Source of the DNA: an uncultured Desulfovibrio sp.
GTDB lineage: Bacteria > Desulfobacterota > Desulfovibrionia > Desulfovibrionales > Desulfovibrionaceae
Direction of reading: 5' to 3'
Assembly (NCBI RefSeq): GCF_910584445.1
Contig: NZ_CAJUBO010000015.1
Coordinates: 1-62,440 of the forward strand
DNA length: 62,440 bases
Shown here: in pieces, positions 24,844 through 33,120 of the stretch
How the letters are laid out: every line of letters starts with the position of its first letter
How positions within the stretch are numbered: position 1 is the stretch's first letter
Notes under the pieces: model-generated
The model's input: the letters and a program-made list of their open reading frames with translations, nothing else
Told to the model about the DNA's origin: nothing
The model's database searches: none
Program-made: the position numbers and the translations under genes

Positions 24844-26118
24844 TCAGCGGGCCTTGTCGGCGTTCAGCACCCGCGCCCGGTCGATGACCATGCACAGCCC
24901 GCAGCAGGCCACGCTGACGGCGCCCGCCGTGAACACTCCCTGATAGCCGCAGCCCGCCTGCATGACGAGTCCGCCGAGGATGGGCGCCAGCATGCCGCTG
25001 GCGTCGAAGGTCGCCATCATGATGTTGGAATTCACCGAGCGCGTCTCCGGCGTGGAGCGGTCATAGACCGCGGCCGCCAGGAGCGGATAGAGCAGCCCCA
25101 GGCTCAGGCCATAGACGCAGGCCAGGGGGATGAAGCTCCAGAGCGGACCCCAGGCGAGGCCGAGCATGCAGAGCGCGAGCACGGCCGCGCACAGGGTGGT
25201 GACGCGGTAGCGGGGCAGCGTGTCGAGATGGTGGCTGCCGAAAAGGCGCACCAGGATGATGGTGGTGGTATAGGTGCTGAAGAACCACGCCGGATGCGCC
25301 CCGGTGACGCCGCACAGGCCCTTCATGAAAAAGATGGCGATGACCGTGGTCATGCTGAAGGCAAGGCAGGCCAGGTTGACGAAGGCCAGGCGCGAATGGC
25401 GGATGGCCCGCCAGAGCGCCGCGCGGGAAAGGCCCCCGCCCTGCGGCGGGACCTCGGGGGTACGCAGGCGCCGGGCGAGCAGGGCGATCATGACGAAGGA
25501 AGGGATGCCGAGCAGGGCCGTGGCCGCAAAAAGGCGCGCCTCGCCGCCGAGGAGCGGGATGAGGCTTTCGGAGAGAGCCGGGATGATGGAATAGGGCAGG
25601 AGCATGGTCAGGGAAAAGAGCGCGAAGCCGCGCGCGCTCTGCCCGGGGGGGATGCAGTCCACCAGGACGGCCACGGTGCAGCACGAATACACCGCCAGCG
25701 CGATGCCCTGGACGACCCGCAGGGCGAGGATGGTCTCCACCGCGCCGGACGGCCGCACATACGGATAGGCAAGCATGACGAGGCTCGTCACCAGCAGCGA
25801 GAGCACCATGGCCCCGAGCTTGCTGCGCCGGAGCATGAAAACGCTGGTGAGCGGCCGGAAGACGAGCACCATGGCAAAAAGCGAGGAAAGCAGGACGCCC
25901 CGCCATTGCGGGGCGATGCCGAGGCCCTGCATCCACTGCTCGAAGCAGTAGTAGACGGCGATGTAGCTGTTGCTGCACATTGCCATGAAGAAGAGCAGGA
26001 TGAAGTCCCGGCTGAAGAGCCGTGGCGGCGTATGGTCCGGCTTGTCCCAGCGCTTGGGCGCTTTTTGCGGGCCGATGAAACGGACGGTGCCGAAAATGGT
26101 GAGCAGGGCGCGGTGCAT
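24844..26118 (-). CDS. MFS transporter
   Basis: A 424-residue integral membrane protein with about 12 hydrophobic helices and a basic loop resembling the MFS motif A between helices 2 and 3 (FRPLTSVFMLRRSKLG). A second MFS-like half follows the central loop (LLARRLRTPEVPPQGGG). Other features are LRVVQGIALAVYSCCTVAV and GLSLGLLYPLLAAAVYDRS. The N-terminal ~35 residues are hydrophilic (PQKAPKRWDKPDHTPP). The substrate is unknown. It begins 32 bases after the PEP-synthase-like gene on the same strand, so they are probably one operon. Confidence 0.8.
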   Translation of the reverse strand: MHRALLTIFGTVRFIGPQKAPKRWDKPDHTPPRLFSRDFILLFFMAMCSNSYIAVYYCFEQWMQGLGIAPQWRGVLLSSLFAMVLVFRPLTSVFMLRRSKLGAMVLSLLVTSLVMLAYPYVRPSGAVETILALRVVQGIALAVYSCCTVAVLVDCIPPGQSARGFALFSLTMLLPYSIIPALSESLIPLLGGEARLFAATALLGIPSFVMIALLARRLRTPEVPPQGGGLSRAALWRAIRHSRLAFVNLACLAFSMTTVIAIFFMKGLCGVTGAHPAWFFSTYTTTIILVRLFGSHHLDTLPRYRVTTLCAAVLALCMLGLAWGPLWSFIPLACVYGLSLGLLYPLLAAAVYDRSTPETRSVNSNIMMATFDASGMLAPILGGLVMQAGCGYQGVFTAGAVSVACCGLCMVIDRARVLNADKAR

Positions 26119-26150
26119 GACGACCTCGGGAATGCGGACCTGGCGCCCCC

Positions 26151-28865
26151 TCAGTGGTATTCCCCGTTGAGGAAATTGGCGGCGAAGGTCTGGACGGCCG
26201 CTTCGCTGACCATGAGCATGTCCATCTGGCGCGTCATGATGAGCAGGCGTCCGAGCTGGTCCAGGTGGGAGCAGATCTCGAGCTTGGGATATTTCTGGAA
26301 GCGCGCGCGGACCCTATCATGCAGGACATCGATGGTAAAGCCAAGCTCGCTGAGGATCAGGCCGATGCAGCGCGCGCGGCGGCTGCGCTGCACATCCCCG
26401 GCGGCGCCGCCCGCGAACTCGAAGCGGATGTAGTTCTTGCTCACGGTATCGCCGCACCAGGTGTCGAGAATGGCGTAGTGATAGCCCACCCGCGAGGAGA
26501 AGTTGAGGTAGCGGTCGGAAACGATGGCGTAGCTGCGATCGCCGAAGCGTTCCCCGGCCTGCTGGTTGCCGCCGATCATGCTCTGGCCCATGACCGAGAG
26601 GAAGCCGCGGACATTGACGGGGCGCGGGCCGCGCGCCTGCACCTCGGGGTTGAGCATGCCCGCGAGCACATGCCGGAAGGGCACGCTGGTCACATCCTCG
26701 GGCGTCACCTGGGGGCGGTGCGGCGGTTTCAGGCCGCCGCCGAGGTCGATGACATAGAGGTCGAGCGGCACGGAACTGACGAGGCGGCTCGCCGCGCCGG
26801 CGCCGCTGTTTTCCGAGAGGCTGTCGGAAAGAAGGAACATTTCCGCATAGCTCTTTTCATGGGCGTAGCGCATGATGTCGTGGAGCGAGGTGCAGCTGGC
26901 CGGGGCAAAGAGTTCGGACTGCGGATCGATGAGGTGGAGCGGCAGGATGTACGGCGCCACGCGCCGCAGCAGCACCAGCGCCGGGGTATCGGCCTGGGGC
27001 GCCTGGCGGCGGCGCAGGCTCAGGGCGATGAGTTCAGGCACCTCACCGGCAAAAACGCGGCCGAGCAGGGCATCCACGGTGACCACCTCGCCCTCGGGGA
27101 GCAGACTTGTGGCGCCGGGCGCATTCATGAGCGTCGGCACGCCAAATTCCCGGCAGAGGGAGGCAAGGTGCCCGGTCAGGCTCCCGGTCTCGGCCACAAC
27201 GGCGGCCGCGCGCCTGAGCGCCGTCATGACATTGGGCGAGGAATGCTCGATGAGCATGACCGAGCCTTCGGGAAAGTGCGTGAGGTCCTCATTGGCCCGG
27301 ACCCGCGCCACCGGGCCGCAGCCAACGCCCCTGGCCGCGATGTCCGCGCCGAAGAGCAGCGGCCGCAGATGGCCGAGCGCGGGCACGATGCATTCCTCGG
27401 CCGTGCTGTCCGGGCTTGCGCAGTCAAGGCCCATGGGACGCGTCTGGAGGAGGACGATGCGGTCGTCCTGGTCCACGGCCCACTCCATGTCCTGCGGATA
27501 TTGGTAATGGCGCTCCAGCGCGAGGGCCATGGACGCGATCTCGCGCGCCTGCGCGTCGCTGAGCGAGGGCATGTCGCGCATTTCGTCGGGCACGTCCTCC
27601 AGCACGCATTCGACCTGCGGACCGTTCCGCCGCAGCGCGAGGCGCATCTCCTTGTGCGCGATGCTGCACTGCTTCATCTTGCCGCTCGCGCGGGAAACGA
27701 GCCACTGGTCCGGGATCCCCGTGCCATCGACCACCATTTCGCCCAGGCCCCAGAGTCCGTTGACCAGGACGCAGTTGGAACGCAGGTCCACGGGATGGCG
27801 GGAAAACGCCACGCCCGCGGCCTTGGCGTCCACCATTTCCACGCAGCAAAGCCCCATGCCCGTGGCGTCCAGCGCATAGCCGTGCGCGGCCCGATAGGTG
27901 AGGGCGCGCTCGGAAAAGAGGCTGGCGATGACCGTTTTCATGGCCTCCAGCAGGTCGCGCCGCGTGACGCCCAGGACGCTGCGGTACTGCCCGGCGAAGG
28001 ATTGCACCCCGTCCTCGGAGACCGCGCTGGAACGCAGGGCCGCCACGCTCCGGTCCCGGTCCGGACCGAAGGTGTCGTCCCAGGCGGCAAACATGGCGTC
28101 CGCCAGGGGCTGGGGAACGGGGGCGGCCATGATGAGGCGCTCGGCCTCGCGCGCGGCCGCGCGGATGGTGGCGGGCCGTTCCGCGTCCGCGCGGCGCAGG
28201 GCTTCGTAAATGCGGCTGAAGAGGTCGCCGTTGCGCAGCAGCAGGATGGTGGAGGCCTTGATGGTCACGGCGAAGCCGCGGGGCACCGGCAGCCCGAGCA
28301 TGTTCTTCAGCTCGCCGAGGTTGGCGTTCTTGCCGCCCACGATATAGGCCATGCTGGCGTCCACCTCGCTCAGGGGCACGGTCACGGAGCGCAGGTCGCC
28401 GCGCGTGTGGCTCCTGAGTTCGCGTTCGATGCGGGCGCCCAGCGCGTCGCTCACCCGGACAAGGTCCGCATGGCGGTTGCCGGACATGGCATTGAGGCTC
28501 TCGACCATGCGCGCGCAGAGAAAGACGGCGCGGCGCGCCTCCTTGCGGACCTCGCTCGTTTCCAGCGTGCGCTCGCCCTGCTGGGCCTGGGTGAGGGCGG
28601 CGAGGATGCCCGCAAGGTCGGCATTGGCCTGGAGCAGTTCCTTGAACGAGGCATAGCGCCGGTTGAAGGCCGCCATGGCTTCGTCCCGGCTCAGCGAGCG
28701 GCGCGGCCGGAAAAAGCGGAGCAGCCGCGTGGCAAGGGAGGTATGCCGCGCGGGCGCGCCCGAGGGGGCGTCGGCGGCTTCGCCGGCGGAAGCGCCGCCC
28801 TCCCGGCCGGCGCCGGCGGGCGGCTGGGGCGTGGGCTGCTCATGGGGAGGAATCTGGACGGCCAT
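26151..28865 (-). CDS. PEP synthase/PPDK-like protein with an unfamiliar C-terminal domain
   Basis: A 904-residue protein. After a Pro/Ala-rich head and a helical region lies a pyruvate/ATP-binding domain of PEP synthase type at ~160-490 (GGKNANLGELKN, LRSSAVSEDG, FAGQYRSVLGV, AAGVAFSRHPVD, EWAVDQDDRIVLLQTRP). A phosphohistidine swivel domain follows at ~560-630 (AETGSLTGHLASLCREFGVPTL), with the His kept. The C-terminal third then lacks the PEP/pyruvate TIM barrel expected of PpsA or PPDK. It reads instead as a separate unknown domain (DLYVIDLGGGLKPPH, FLSVMGQSMIGGNQQ, SYAIVSDRYLNFSSRVGYHY, LGRLLIMTRQMDMLMVSE). It may phosphorylate a different acceptor, as rifampin phosphotransferase does. 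It is followed by an MFS gene. Confidence 0.8.
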   Translation of the reverse strand: MAVQIPPHEQPTPQPPAGAGREGGASAGEAADAPSGAPARHTSLATRLLRFFRPRRSLSRDEAMAAFNRRYASFKELLQANADLAGILAALTQAQQGERTLETSEVRKEARRAVFLCARMVESLNAMSGNRHADLVRVSDALGARIERELRSHTRGDLRSVTVPLSEVDASMAYIVGGKNANLGELKNMLGLPVPRGFAVTIKASTILLLRNGDLFSRIYEALRRADAERPATIRAAAREAERLIMAAPVPQPLADAMFAAWDDTFGPDRDRSVAALRSSAVSEDGVQSFAGQYRSVLGVTRRDLLEAMKTVIASLFSERALTYRAAHGYALDATGMGLCCVEMVDAKAAGVAFSRHPVDLRSNCVLVNGLWGLGEMVVDGTGIPDQWLVSRASGKMKQCSIAHKEMRLALRRNGPQVECVLEDVPDEMRDMPSLSDAQAREIASMALALERHYQYPQDMEWAVDQDDRIVLLQTRPMGLDCASPDSTAEECIVPALGHLRPLLFGADIAARGVGCGPVARVRANEDLTHFPEGSVMLIEHSSPNVMTALRRAAAVVAETGSLTGHLASLCREFGVPTLMNAPGATSLLPEGEVVTVDALLGRVFAGEVPELIALSLRRRQAPQADTPALVLLRRVAPYILPLHLIDPQSELFAPASCTSLHDIMRYAHEKSYAEMFLLSDSLSENSGAGAASRLVSSVPLDLYVIDLGGGLKPPHRPQVTPEDVTSVPFRHVLAGMLNPEVQARGPRPVNVRGFLSVMGQSMIGGNQQAGERFGDRSYAIVSDRYLNFSSRVGYHYAILDTWCGDTVSKNYIRFEFAGGAAGDVQRSRRARCIGLILSELGFTIDVLHDRVRARFQKYPKLEICSHLDQLGRLLIMTRQMDMLMVSEAAVQTFAANFLNGEYH

Positions 28866-28908
28866 GGGGCATCCTTCGTCATGGTGGTGAAAAAAATGGC
28901 GAGGCCTC

Positions 28909-28975
28909 GCCGGCGGCTTGCGCGCGCCATTCCTAGCCTAGGCGAGAATGCCGGCGCGCGCAAGCCGCCGCCGGC
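28909..28975. repeat. GC-rich inverted repeat upstream of the PEP-synthase-like gene
   Basis: The left arm (28909-28931) reads GCCGGCGGCTTGCGCGCGCC then ATTC. The right arm (about 28946-28975) is its complement with short insertions. The loop carries CCTAGCCTAGG. It could act as a bidirectional terminator or leader structure between the divergent genes. No T-run adjoins it. Confidence 0.6.
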
Positions 28976-29009
28976 GCTCCGCCAGGGCAGGGAAGTGTGA
29001 CAGGGGGGC

Positions 29010-29038
29010 TTGCCATTATTTTCACATCCGCGTATAAC
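29010..29038 (+). promoter_or_regulatory. Sigma70-type promoter for the TSUP operon
   Basis: TTGCCA at 29010-29015 and TATAAC at 29033-29038 are separated by exactly 17 bases, in an AT-rich patch. The predicted start near 29045 leaves a leader of about 135 bases before the 29181 gene. It is one of the best hexamer pairs in the window. Confidence 0.7.
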
Positions 29039-29180
29039 ACAGGCACCAGGCTTAGGATTTTTTGGCAGAATGGATGTCGCCGCGCTTCGCACAGTTCCCC
29101 GCACGGGCGCGAGACCAGCATGCCGGTCCTGTGGCCGCATGCCTCCATTCCTTGGATTCCCTTTTCCGCTGGAGGATGTC

Positions 29181-29483
29181 ATGAGGAAATTGCGCCGACT
29201 GTGGACCTGGATCTTGGGCTGCGCGCTTGTCCTGCCCGCCCTGATGCCGTCAATTGCCCTTGCCGCGAAGAAAAAAGCCGACGTCGTCATTGTGGCCGAC
29301 ACGCGAAAGCTGGACGGGATCCTTTACTGGTGGGCGGAAATGTATAATGAGAGCCATTTCCTGTTCGCCATCATGACCATGGTCATCATCCCCATCGTCG
29401 GCTGCATCCTCGGCTGGCTGGCAGATATCGTCATGTCGCATATCGGCATTGACCTCAAACACCGCGAACTCGCGGAAAAGTAG
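29181..29483 (+). CDS. Small two-helix membrane protein, first gene of the TSUP operon
   Basis: A 100-residue protein starting MRKLRRLWTWILG after a GGAGG site. The first hydrophobic stretch (CALVLPALMPSIALA) looks like a cleavable signal peptide. It is followed by a short Lys-rich piece (AAKKKADVVIVADTRKLDG) and one membrane helix (FAIMTMVIIPIVGCILGWL) ending in a basic, cytoplasmic tail. It lies 18 bases before the TauE/SafE gene. I do not recognise the family. A small accessory subunit of the transporter is the natural guess. Confidence 0.75.
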   Translation: MRKLRRLWTWILGCALVLPALMPSIALAAKKKADVVIVADTRKLDGILYWWAEMYNESHFLFAIMTMVIIPIVGCILGWLADIVMSHIGIDLKHRELAEK

Positions 29484-29501
29484 CCCGGAAAGGAGGCACT
29501 C

Positions 29502-30566
29502 ATGGACTGGCTGTATATCTTGATGCCCATTTCCGGCGTCTCCATTTTCTGGCCCGGCCTGATCATCCTCGGTCTCGGCGTGGGCATCATCGGTGGTTTC
29601 TTCGGCCTGGGCGGCGCGTGGATGGTCACGCCCGGCCTGAATATCCTCGGTTTCCCCATGGCGTTCGCCATTGGCACGGACGTTGCCCAGATGGCGGGCA
29701 AATCGCTCATCTCCACCATGCGCCACGGAAAGTTCGGCAATGTGGACTATCTGCTCGGCATCACCATGCTCATCGGCACGGTGGTCGGCGTGGAAATCGG
29801 CGCCCAGATGGTCATGTGGCTCGAACGCATCGGCTCGGTGGACAAGGTCGTCCGCTGGCTCTATGTGGTCCTGCTCATCCTGCTGGCGTGGCTCGTCTTC
29901 CATGACGTCCTGCTGCGCCGCAAGAAGGAGCGCGAGGCCCAGGCCCAGCACAAGGAACTGGACAAGGCCGCCGTGGGCGTGGACTGGGCCAGCAAGCTCC
30001 AGGCCATCCGCATTCCGCCGGTGGTGCATTTCAAGAACGCGGGCATCACCTGTTCCGCGTGGCTGCCCATCATCGTCAGCCTGTTCACCGGCTGGCTCGC
30101 CGGCATCCTCGGCATCGGCGGCGGCCTGATCCGCATGCCCGCCCTCGTGTACCTCGTGGGCTGCCCGACCCACCTCGCCGTGGGCACCGACCTCTTTGAA
30201 GTGGCGATTTCCGGCCTTTACGGCACGGCTTCCTACGCCTACAAGGGCCGCGTGGAACTCATGGCCGCCCTGATCATGCTCTGCGGCGCGGCCATCGGCG
30301 CCCAGATCGGCGTGGTCGCCACCAAGTACGTCAAGGGCTACGGCATCCGTTTCGTCTTCGGCCTCGCCGTGCTCGGCTGCCTCATGTCCGTTGTGCTCAA
30401 GCTCCTCCAGGCCGAATTCCCGTCCTGGGGCTGGCTGCTCGGCCCGTTGGCTACCGTGGAAGTGCTCGGCTTCGTGAGCGCCATCTCCATTTACATCGCC
30501 GTGCGCATGGTGCAGGGCGCCAAGGCGGAATTGGCCGCCAAGAAGCAACAGGCCGCCGGCAACTAG
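29502..30566 (+). CDS. TSUP (TauE/SafE) family sulfur-anion transporter
   Basis: A 354-residue membrane protein with the duplicated TSUP layout. The two halves each carry the glycine-rich signature (GGFFGLGGAWMVTPGLNILG; AGILGIGGGLIRMPALVYLVG) followed by a conserved polar segment (AIGTDVAQMAGKS; AVGTDLFEVAISG). About eight to nine helices are visible, with a charged loop between halves (RRKKEREAQAQHKELDK). TSUP carriers move sulfite, sulfate, thiosulfate or organosulfonates; direction and substrate cannot be read from the sequence. In sulfate reducers such proteins have been proposed as sulfate or sulfite carriers. It is flanked by a small membrane protein and a lipoprotein in one operon. 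Confidence 0.9.
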   Translation: MDWLYILMPISGVSIFWPGLIILGLGVGIIGGFFGLGGAWMVTPGLNILGFPMAFAIGTDVAQMAGKSLISTMRHGKFGNVDYLLGITMLIGTVVGVEIGAQMVMWLERIGSVDKVVRWLYVVLLILLAWLVFHDVLLRRKKEREAQAQHKELDKAAVGVDWASKLQAIRIPPVVHFKNAGITCSAWLPIIVSLFTGWLAGILGIGGGLIRMPALVYLVGCPTHLAVGTDLFEVAISGLYGTASYAYKGRVELMAALIMLCGAAIGAQIGVVATKYVKGYGIRFVFGLAVLGCLMSVVLKLLQAEFPSWGWLLGPLATVEVLGFVSAISIYIAVRMVQGAKAELAAKKQQAAGN

Positions 30567-30578
30567 GAGGAGAAAGCC

Positions 30579-31172
30579 ATGAAAATTCGGAGTTTGCTGC
30601 TTGCGCTGGTGGTGGCCCTCTCCTTCGCCCTGGCCGCCTGCGATTTTGACGGCGGCGTGGAGCAGGGGCGCTGCGTGGCCTACGATCAGGCCGCCAATAC
30701 CGTGACCCTGGTGGTGGATACCACCCTGGATCAGCACAATCCGCATTACAGCGGGGGCGTCCATACCTTCAAACTGCCCACCGATCCCCGTGACATGGGT
30801 CCGGCCCCGACGCCCGGCGGCCGCCTCATGCTCGAGATCGACAAGGGCATGATCCTCTACTATGACCCGCAGGACCAGAAGGTCAAGGAAATGCCCGTGG
30901 AATACACCAAGGTGGAAAAGGAAGTTCTGCCCAAGGACGCCCGCGTGGCCGGGAAGAAGTTCCCCATGGTGGACCGCGCGGCCGGCACGGTCACGGTGTA
31001 CTCGCCCAGGCTCCAGTCGCTCGTGACCTTCAAGGTGCCCGCCGAGGCCCTGGACATGCCCGCCTATACCTGGACGGCCGGTGACGAGGTCCGCATTGCC
31101 TTCCGCAATGAGAACAAGAGCCAGGCCATCCGCTTCATGAACGTCTCCAGGACGAGCATCTTCACCAAGTAG
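30579..31172 (+). CDS. DUF4881-type lipoprotein in TSUP operon
   Basis: A 197-residue lipoprotein: signal peptide MKIRSLLLALVVALSFALAAC with a clear lipobox (ALAAC), then a mature beta-rich domain (EQGRCVAYDQAANTVTLVVDTT, VHTFKLPTDPRDMG, GRLMLEIDKGMILYYDPQ, TVTVYSPRLQSLVTFKVP, AGDEVRIAFRNENKSQAIRFM). I associate this pattern with the DUF4881 proteins found in Desulfovibrio, from memory. It starts 12 bases after the transporter stop with AGGAGG upstream. It may be a periplasmic partner of the TSUP carrier, but no ligand site is recognised. Confidence 0.8.
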   Translation: MKIRSLLLALVVALSFALAACDFDGGVEQGRCVAYDQAANTVTLVVDTTLDQHNPHYSGGVHTFKLPTDPRDMGPAPTPGGRLMLEIDKGMILYYDPQDQKVKEMPVEYTKVEKEVLPKDARVAGKKFPMVDRAAGTVTVYSPRLQSLVTFKVPAEALDMPAYTWTAGDEVRIAFRNENKSQAIRFMNVSRTSIFTK

Positions 31173-31182
31173 GTGCGTATAT

Positions 31183-31248
31183 CCGCGCGGGGCCGGGATG
31201 CCCGCCCCGCGCGGACCGGAAACGACCGGGGCGCCGCTTCGGCGCCCC
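31183..31248 (+). terminator. Two consecutive GC hairpins after the lipoprotein gene
   Basis: The first stem is 11 perfect pairs (CCGCGCGGGGC at 31183-31193 with GCCCCGCGCGG at 31204-31214). The second is 9 perfect pairs (GGGGCGCCG at 31228-31236 with CGGCGCCCC at 31240-31248). There is no T-run, so this is either a partial terminator or an mRNA-stabilising structure between operon genes. Confidence 0.5.
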
Positions 31249-31276
31249 GGAACAGACGACCGCGCGCGGGGGGCGC

Positions 31277-31591
31277 ATGAACAACAGCTACAAGCAGTCG
31301 CTCTACGCCGGCGTGGTCCGCATCGTCGCCAATGTGCTCATGGTGGGCGCGGTTTTTCTTGCCATGCGCCAGGCCGCGCAATTTTCCACCTGGCCTTCGG
31401 AAGCCGTGTTCTGTGCATGGTTTTTCGGCATCACCATTCCGGTCTGGGGCGCGGCCTTTGTGCTCACGCGCCGCATCCGGCGTCATTTTCCCGCTGAATT
31501 CGAGAGTCTGGTGGAACTGCCGCGCCGCGGTCCGCAGCTTGTGCGCTGGCGTGTCCTGGACGACGCGGCGCGCATGGCGCCGGCGCGCTGA
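31277..31591 (+). CDS. Small two-helix membrane protein, DUF2798-like layout
   Basis: A 104-residue protein with two membrane helices (RIVANVLMVGAVFLAMRQ and VFCAWFFGITIPVWGAAFVLT) and a basic cytoplasmic end. The layout recalls the small DUF2798-type membrane proteins, but I cannot confirm it. A G-rich run precedes the ATG. It lies 18 bases before the next gene and probably continues the TSUP operon. Confidence 0.7.
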   Translation: MNNSYKQSLYAGVVRIVANVLMVGAVFLAMRQAAQFSTWPSEAVFCAWFFGITIPVWGAAFVLTRRIRRHFPAEFESLVELPRRGPQLVRWRVLDDAARMAPAR

Positions 31592-31608
31592 GGCGCGGTA
31601 CCCGGCCC

Positions 31609-32469
31609 ATGCGTTCGCGGTTCGACCCCCGCCTCTGGCGGAGCGCGGCCCTGGCCCGGGCGCGCCAGCACCGTCTTGGCCTGATCAGCGGTCTTCTGCT
31701 CGCCGTGGCCCTCGTGGGGCTGATCGACGGGCTGCTCGCGGAAATGCGCGCGGGCACCAATCAACTGGAACTGCTGCCCGGCGAGGCCGCGACCGTTTCC
31801 GGCCCGGCCGCGCTCAAGAATCCCGTCACCAGCGACCTCGTGGCGCGCTTCACGCCGCCGGACGCGCCCCTGCGTTTCACGCTGGAAGGCTTTTTCACCG
31901 GCTACTGGTTCGGCAACGGCATGTGGCGCGGCGAAGTTCGCGCCGAGCCTGAAGCGGCGCCGGGCAGGTATGGCCTGCGCGTGAGCTTCAGGGGAGCGCT
32001 GGGCCAGGCCGCCCAGAACTATACGCTCGTCATCCGGGAAGATGCCGCCGCGCAGCGCGCCGGTTCCCTCTCCGTCCTCCGGCGCTGGTTCGGGGCGAAT
32101 CCCTTTCTGCTGGCGACGTTCTGCGGCGGTTTCGGCGTGCTCCTGGGCGCGGCGACCTATGCGTTCGGCCGCCGCCATGCGCGCCTGCTCGCGGGCATGG
32201 GCTGCAGCGAGATTTACCGCGTGGGCCGCGCCGACGGGACATGGCGGATCTGGTGCCTCGCGGCGGGTCCGCTCGCGCCGCGGCCCGGCAGCGTGCGCAT
32301 GGTGCTGGACCCTGCGGGGAACATCATCGGCGAGGCCCGGGTGGAGCATCTGCGCAAGGGAAGTCTGGAACTGACCCTGCTGGACGCGCAGGCGCCCCCG
32401 CACGGGAGCCTTGTCTGCCTCCGCCCGCCCTCGGTGGCTCCCGACGCGGGGCTCGCCGCCCGCTCCTGA
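31609..32469 (+). CDS. Two-helix membrane protein with a large periplasmic domain, unknown
   Basis: A 286-residue protein. A first helix (LGLISGLLLAVALVGLIDGLL) is followed by a beta-rich extracytoplasmic domain of ~120 residues (LELLPGEAATVSGPAALKNP, PLRFTLEGFFTGYWFGNGMWRGEV, APGRYGLRVSFRG). A second helix (FLLATFCGGFGVLLGAATYAFG) leads to a cytoplasmic domain of ~90 residues (EIYRVGRADGTWRIWCL, VLDPAGNIIGEARVEHLRKGSLELTLLD). The fold and role are not recognised. It lies last in the transcript that starts at 29181. Confidence 0.7.
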   Translation: MRSRFDPRLWRSAALARARQHRLGLISGLLLAVALVGLIDGLLAEMRAGTNQLELLPGEAATVSGPAALKNPVTSDLVARFTPPDAPLRFTLEGFFTGYWFGNGMWRGEVRAEPEAAPGRYGLRVSFRGALGQAAQNYTLVIREDAAAQRAGSLSVLRRWFGANPFLLATFCGGFGVLLGAATYAFGRRHARLLAGMGCSEIYRVGRADGTWRIWCLAAGPLAPRPGSVRMVLDPAGNIIGEARVEHLRKGSLELTLLDAQAPPHGSLVCLRPPSVAPDAGLAARS

Positions 32470-32559
32470 CCGCAGGGCCGCGCCCTTGCCCGCACGCGCG
32501 CCATGGGCTATGCTTCGGGGGCCGACGCGGTGTCGGCGGCAAACCGAAGGCGGTGCCTC

Positions 32560-33120
32560 ATGTCCCGCGCCCGGACGCGAACCCCATCTTCCGGTCCCGT
32601 CACTCCCCCTTCCGATGACGCCTGTCCCTGCGGCAGCGGGGCGGCCTATGCGGCGTGCTGCGGCCGCTATCTTGACGGCGGGGCATGGCCGGAGACGGCC
32701 GAAGCCCTCATGCGTTCGCGCTATACCGCCTATGCCCTGGCCCGGTATGACTGGCTCGTGGCAACGACCCATCCCGACGCGCGGGCGGAGGTGGATGCCT
32801 CCTCCCTGGCCGAACAGTGCCGGGGCGTGCGCTGGCTGCGGCTCGATGTGGGCGCCTGCGTGGACGCGCGGGAGCCGGAAACGGCGGATATCGTGGAATT
32901 TCATGCCCTGTACGAGCTTGACGGCGTGGTGCGCCAGATAGGCGAGCGCAGCGCCTTTCTCCGCAGGGAGGGCAGGCTGTACTATGTGGACGGGGCGCCA
33001 TTGCGGCCCGCGGCCTACCGCCGGGAGGGTCCCAAGGTCGGCCGCAACGACCCGTGCCCGTGCGGCAGCGGCAAAAAATACAAGAAATGCTGCGGACGCG
33101 CGGCCGGAGACGCGGCATGA
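32560..33120 (+). CDS. YchJ-like protein with two SEC-C zinc motifs
   Basis: A 186-residue protein with SEC-C motifs at both ends (CPCGSGAAYAACCGRYLDGG near residue 20; CPCGSGKKYKKCCGRAA at the C-terminus). Between them is the NTF2-like domain of the YchJ/UPF0225 family (AEALMRSRYTAYALARYDWLVATTHP, VEFHALYELDG, ERSAFLRREGRLYYVDG). The motifs bind zinc. The cellular role is not established. The ATG at 32560 (MSRARTRTPSS) is preferred over an ATG 19 codons upstream because the SEC-C motif would otherwise sit behind an uncharacteristic head. Its stop overlaps the next gene as ATGA. Confidence 0.85.
   Translation: MSRARTRTPSSGPVTPPSDDACPCGSGAAYAACCGRYLDGGAWPETAEALMRSRYTAYALARYDWLVATTHPDARAEVDASSLAEQCRGVRWLRLDVGACVDAREPETADIVEFHALYELDGVVRQIGERSAFLRREGRLYYVDGAPLRPAAYRREGPKVGRNDPCPCGSGKKYKKCCGRAAGDAA

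Larger units (their letters stand above)
28866..29180. other. 315-base divergent spacer: inverted repeat and promoter, no gene
   Basis: Holds a long GC-rich inverted repeat near the PEP-synthase-like gene and a good sigma70 promoter for the plus-strand TSUP operon, both listed separately. The remaining part is a ~140-base leader before 29181 with no recognised riboswitch. Confidence 0.6.

Noticed and set aside
31615..31635. GGTTCGACCCC resembling a tRNA T-arm
   Set aside because: It lies in the first codons of a coding gene, and no acceptor or anticodon stems flank it.
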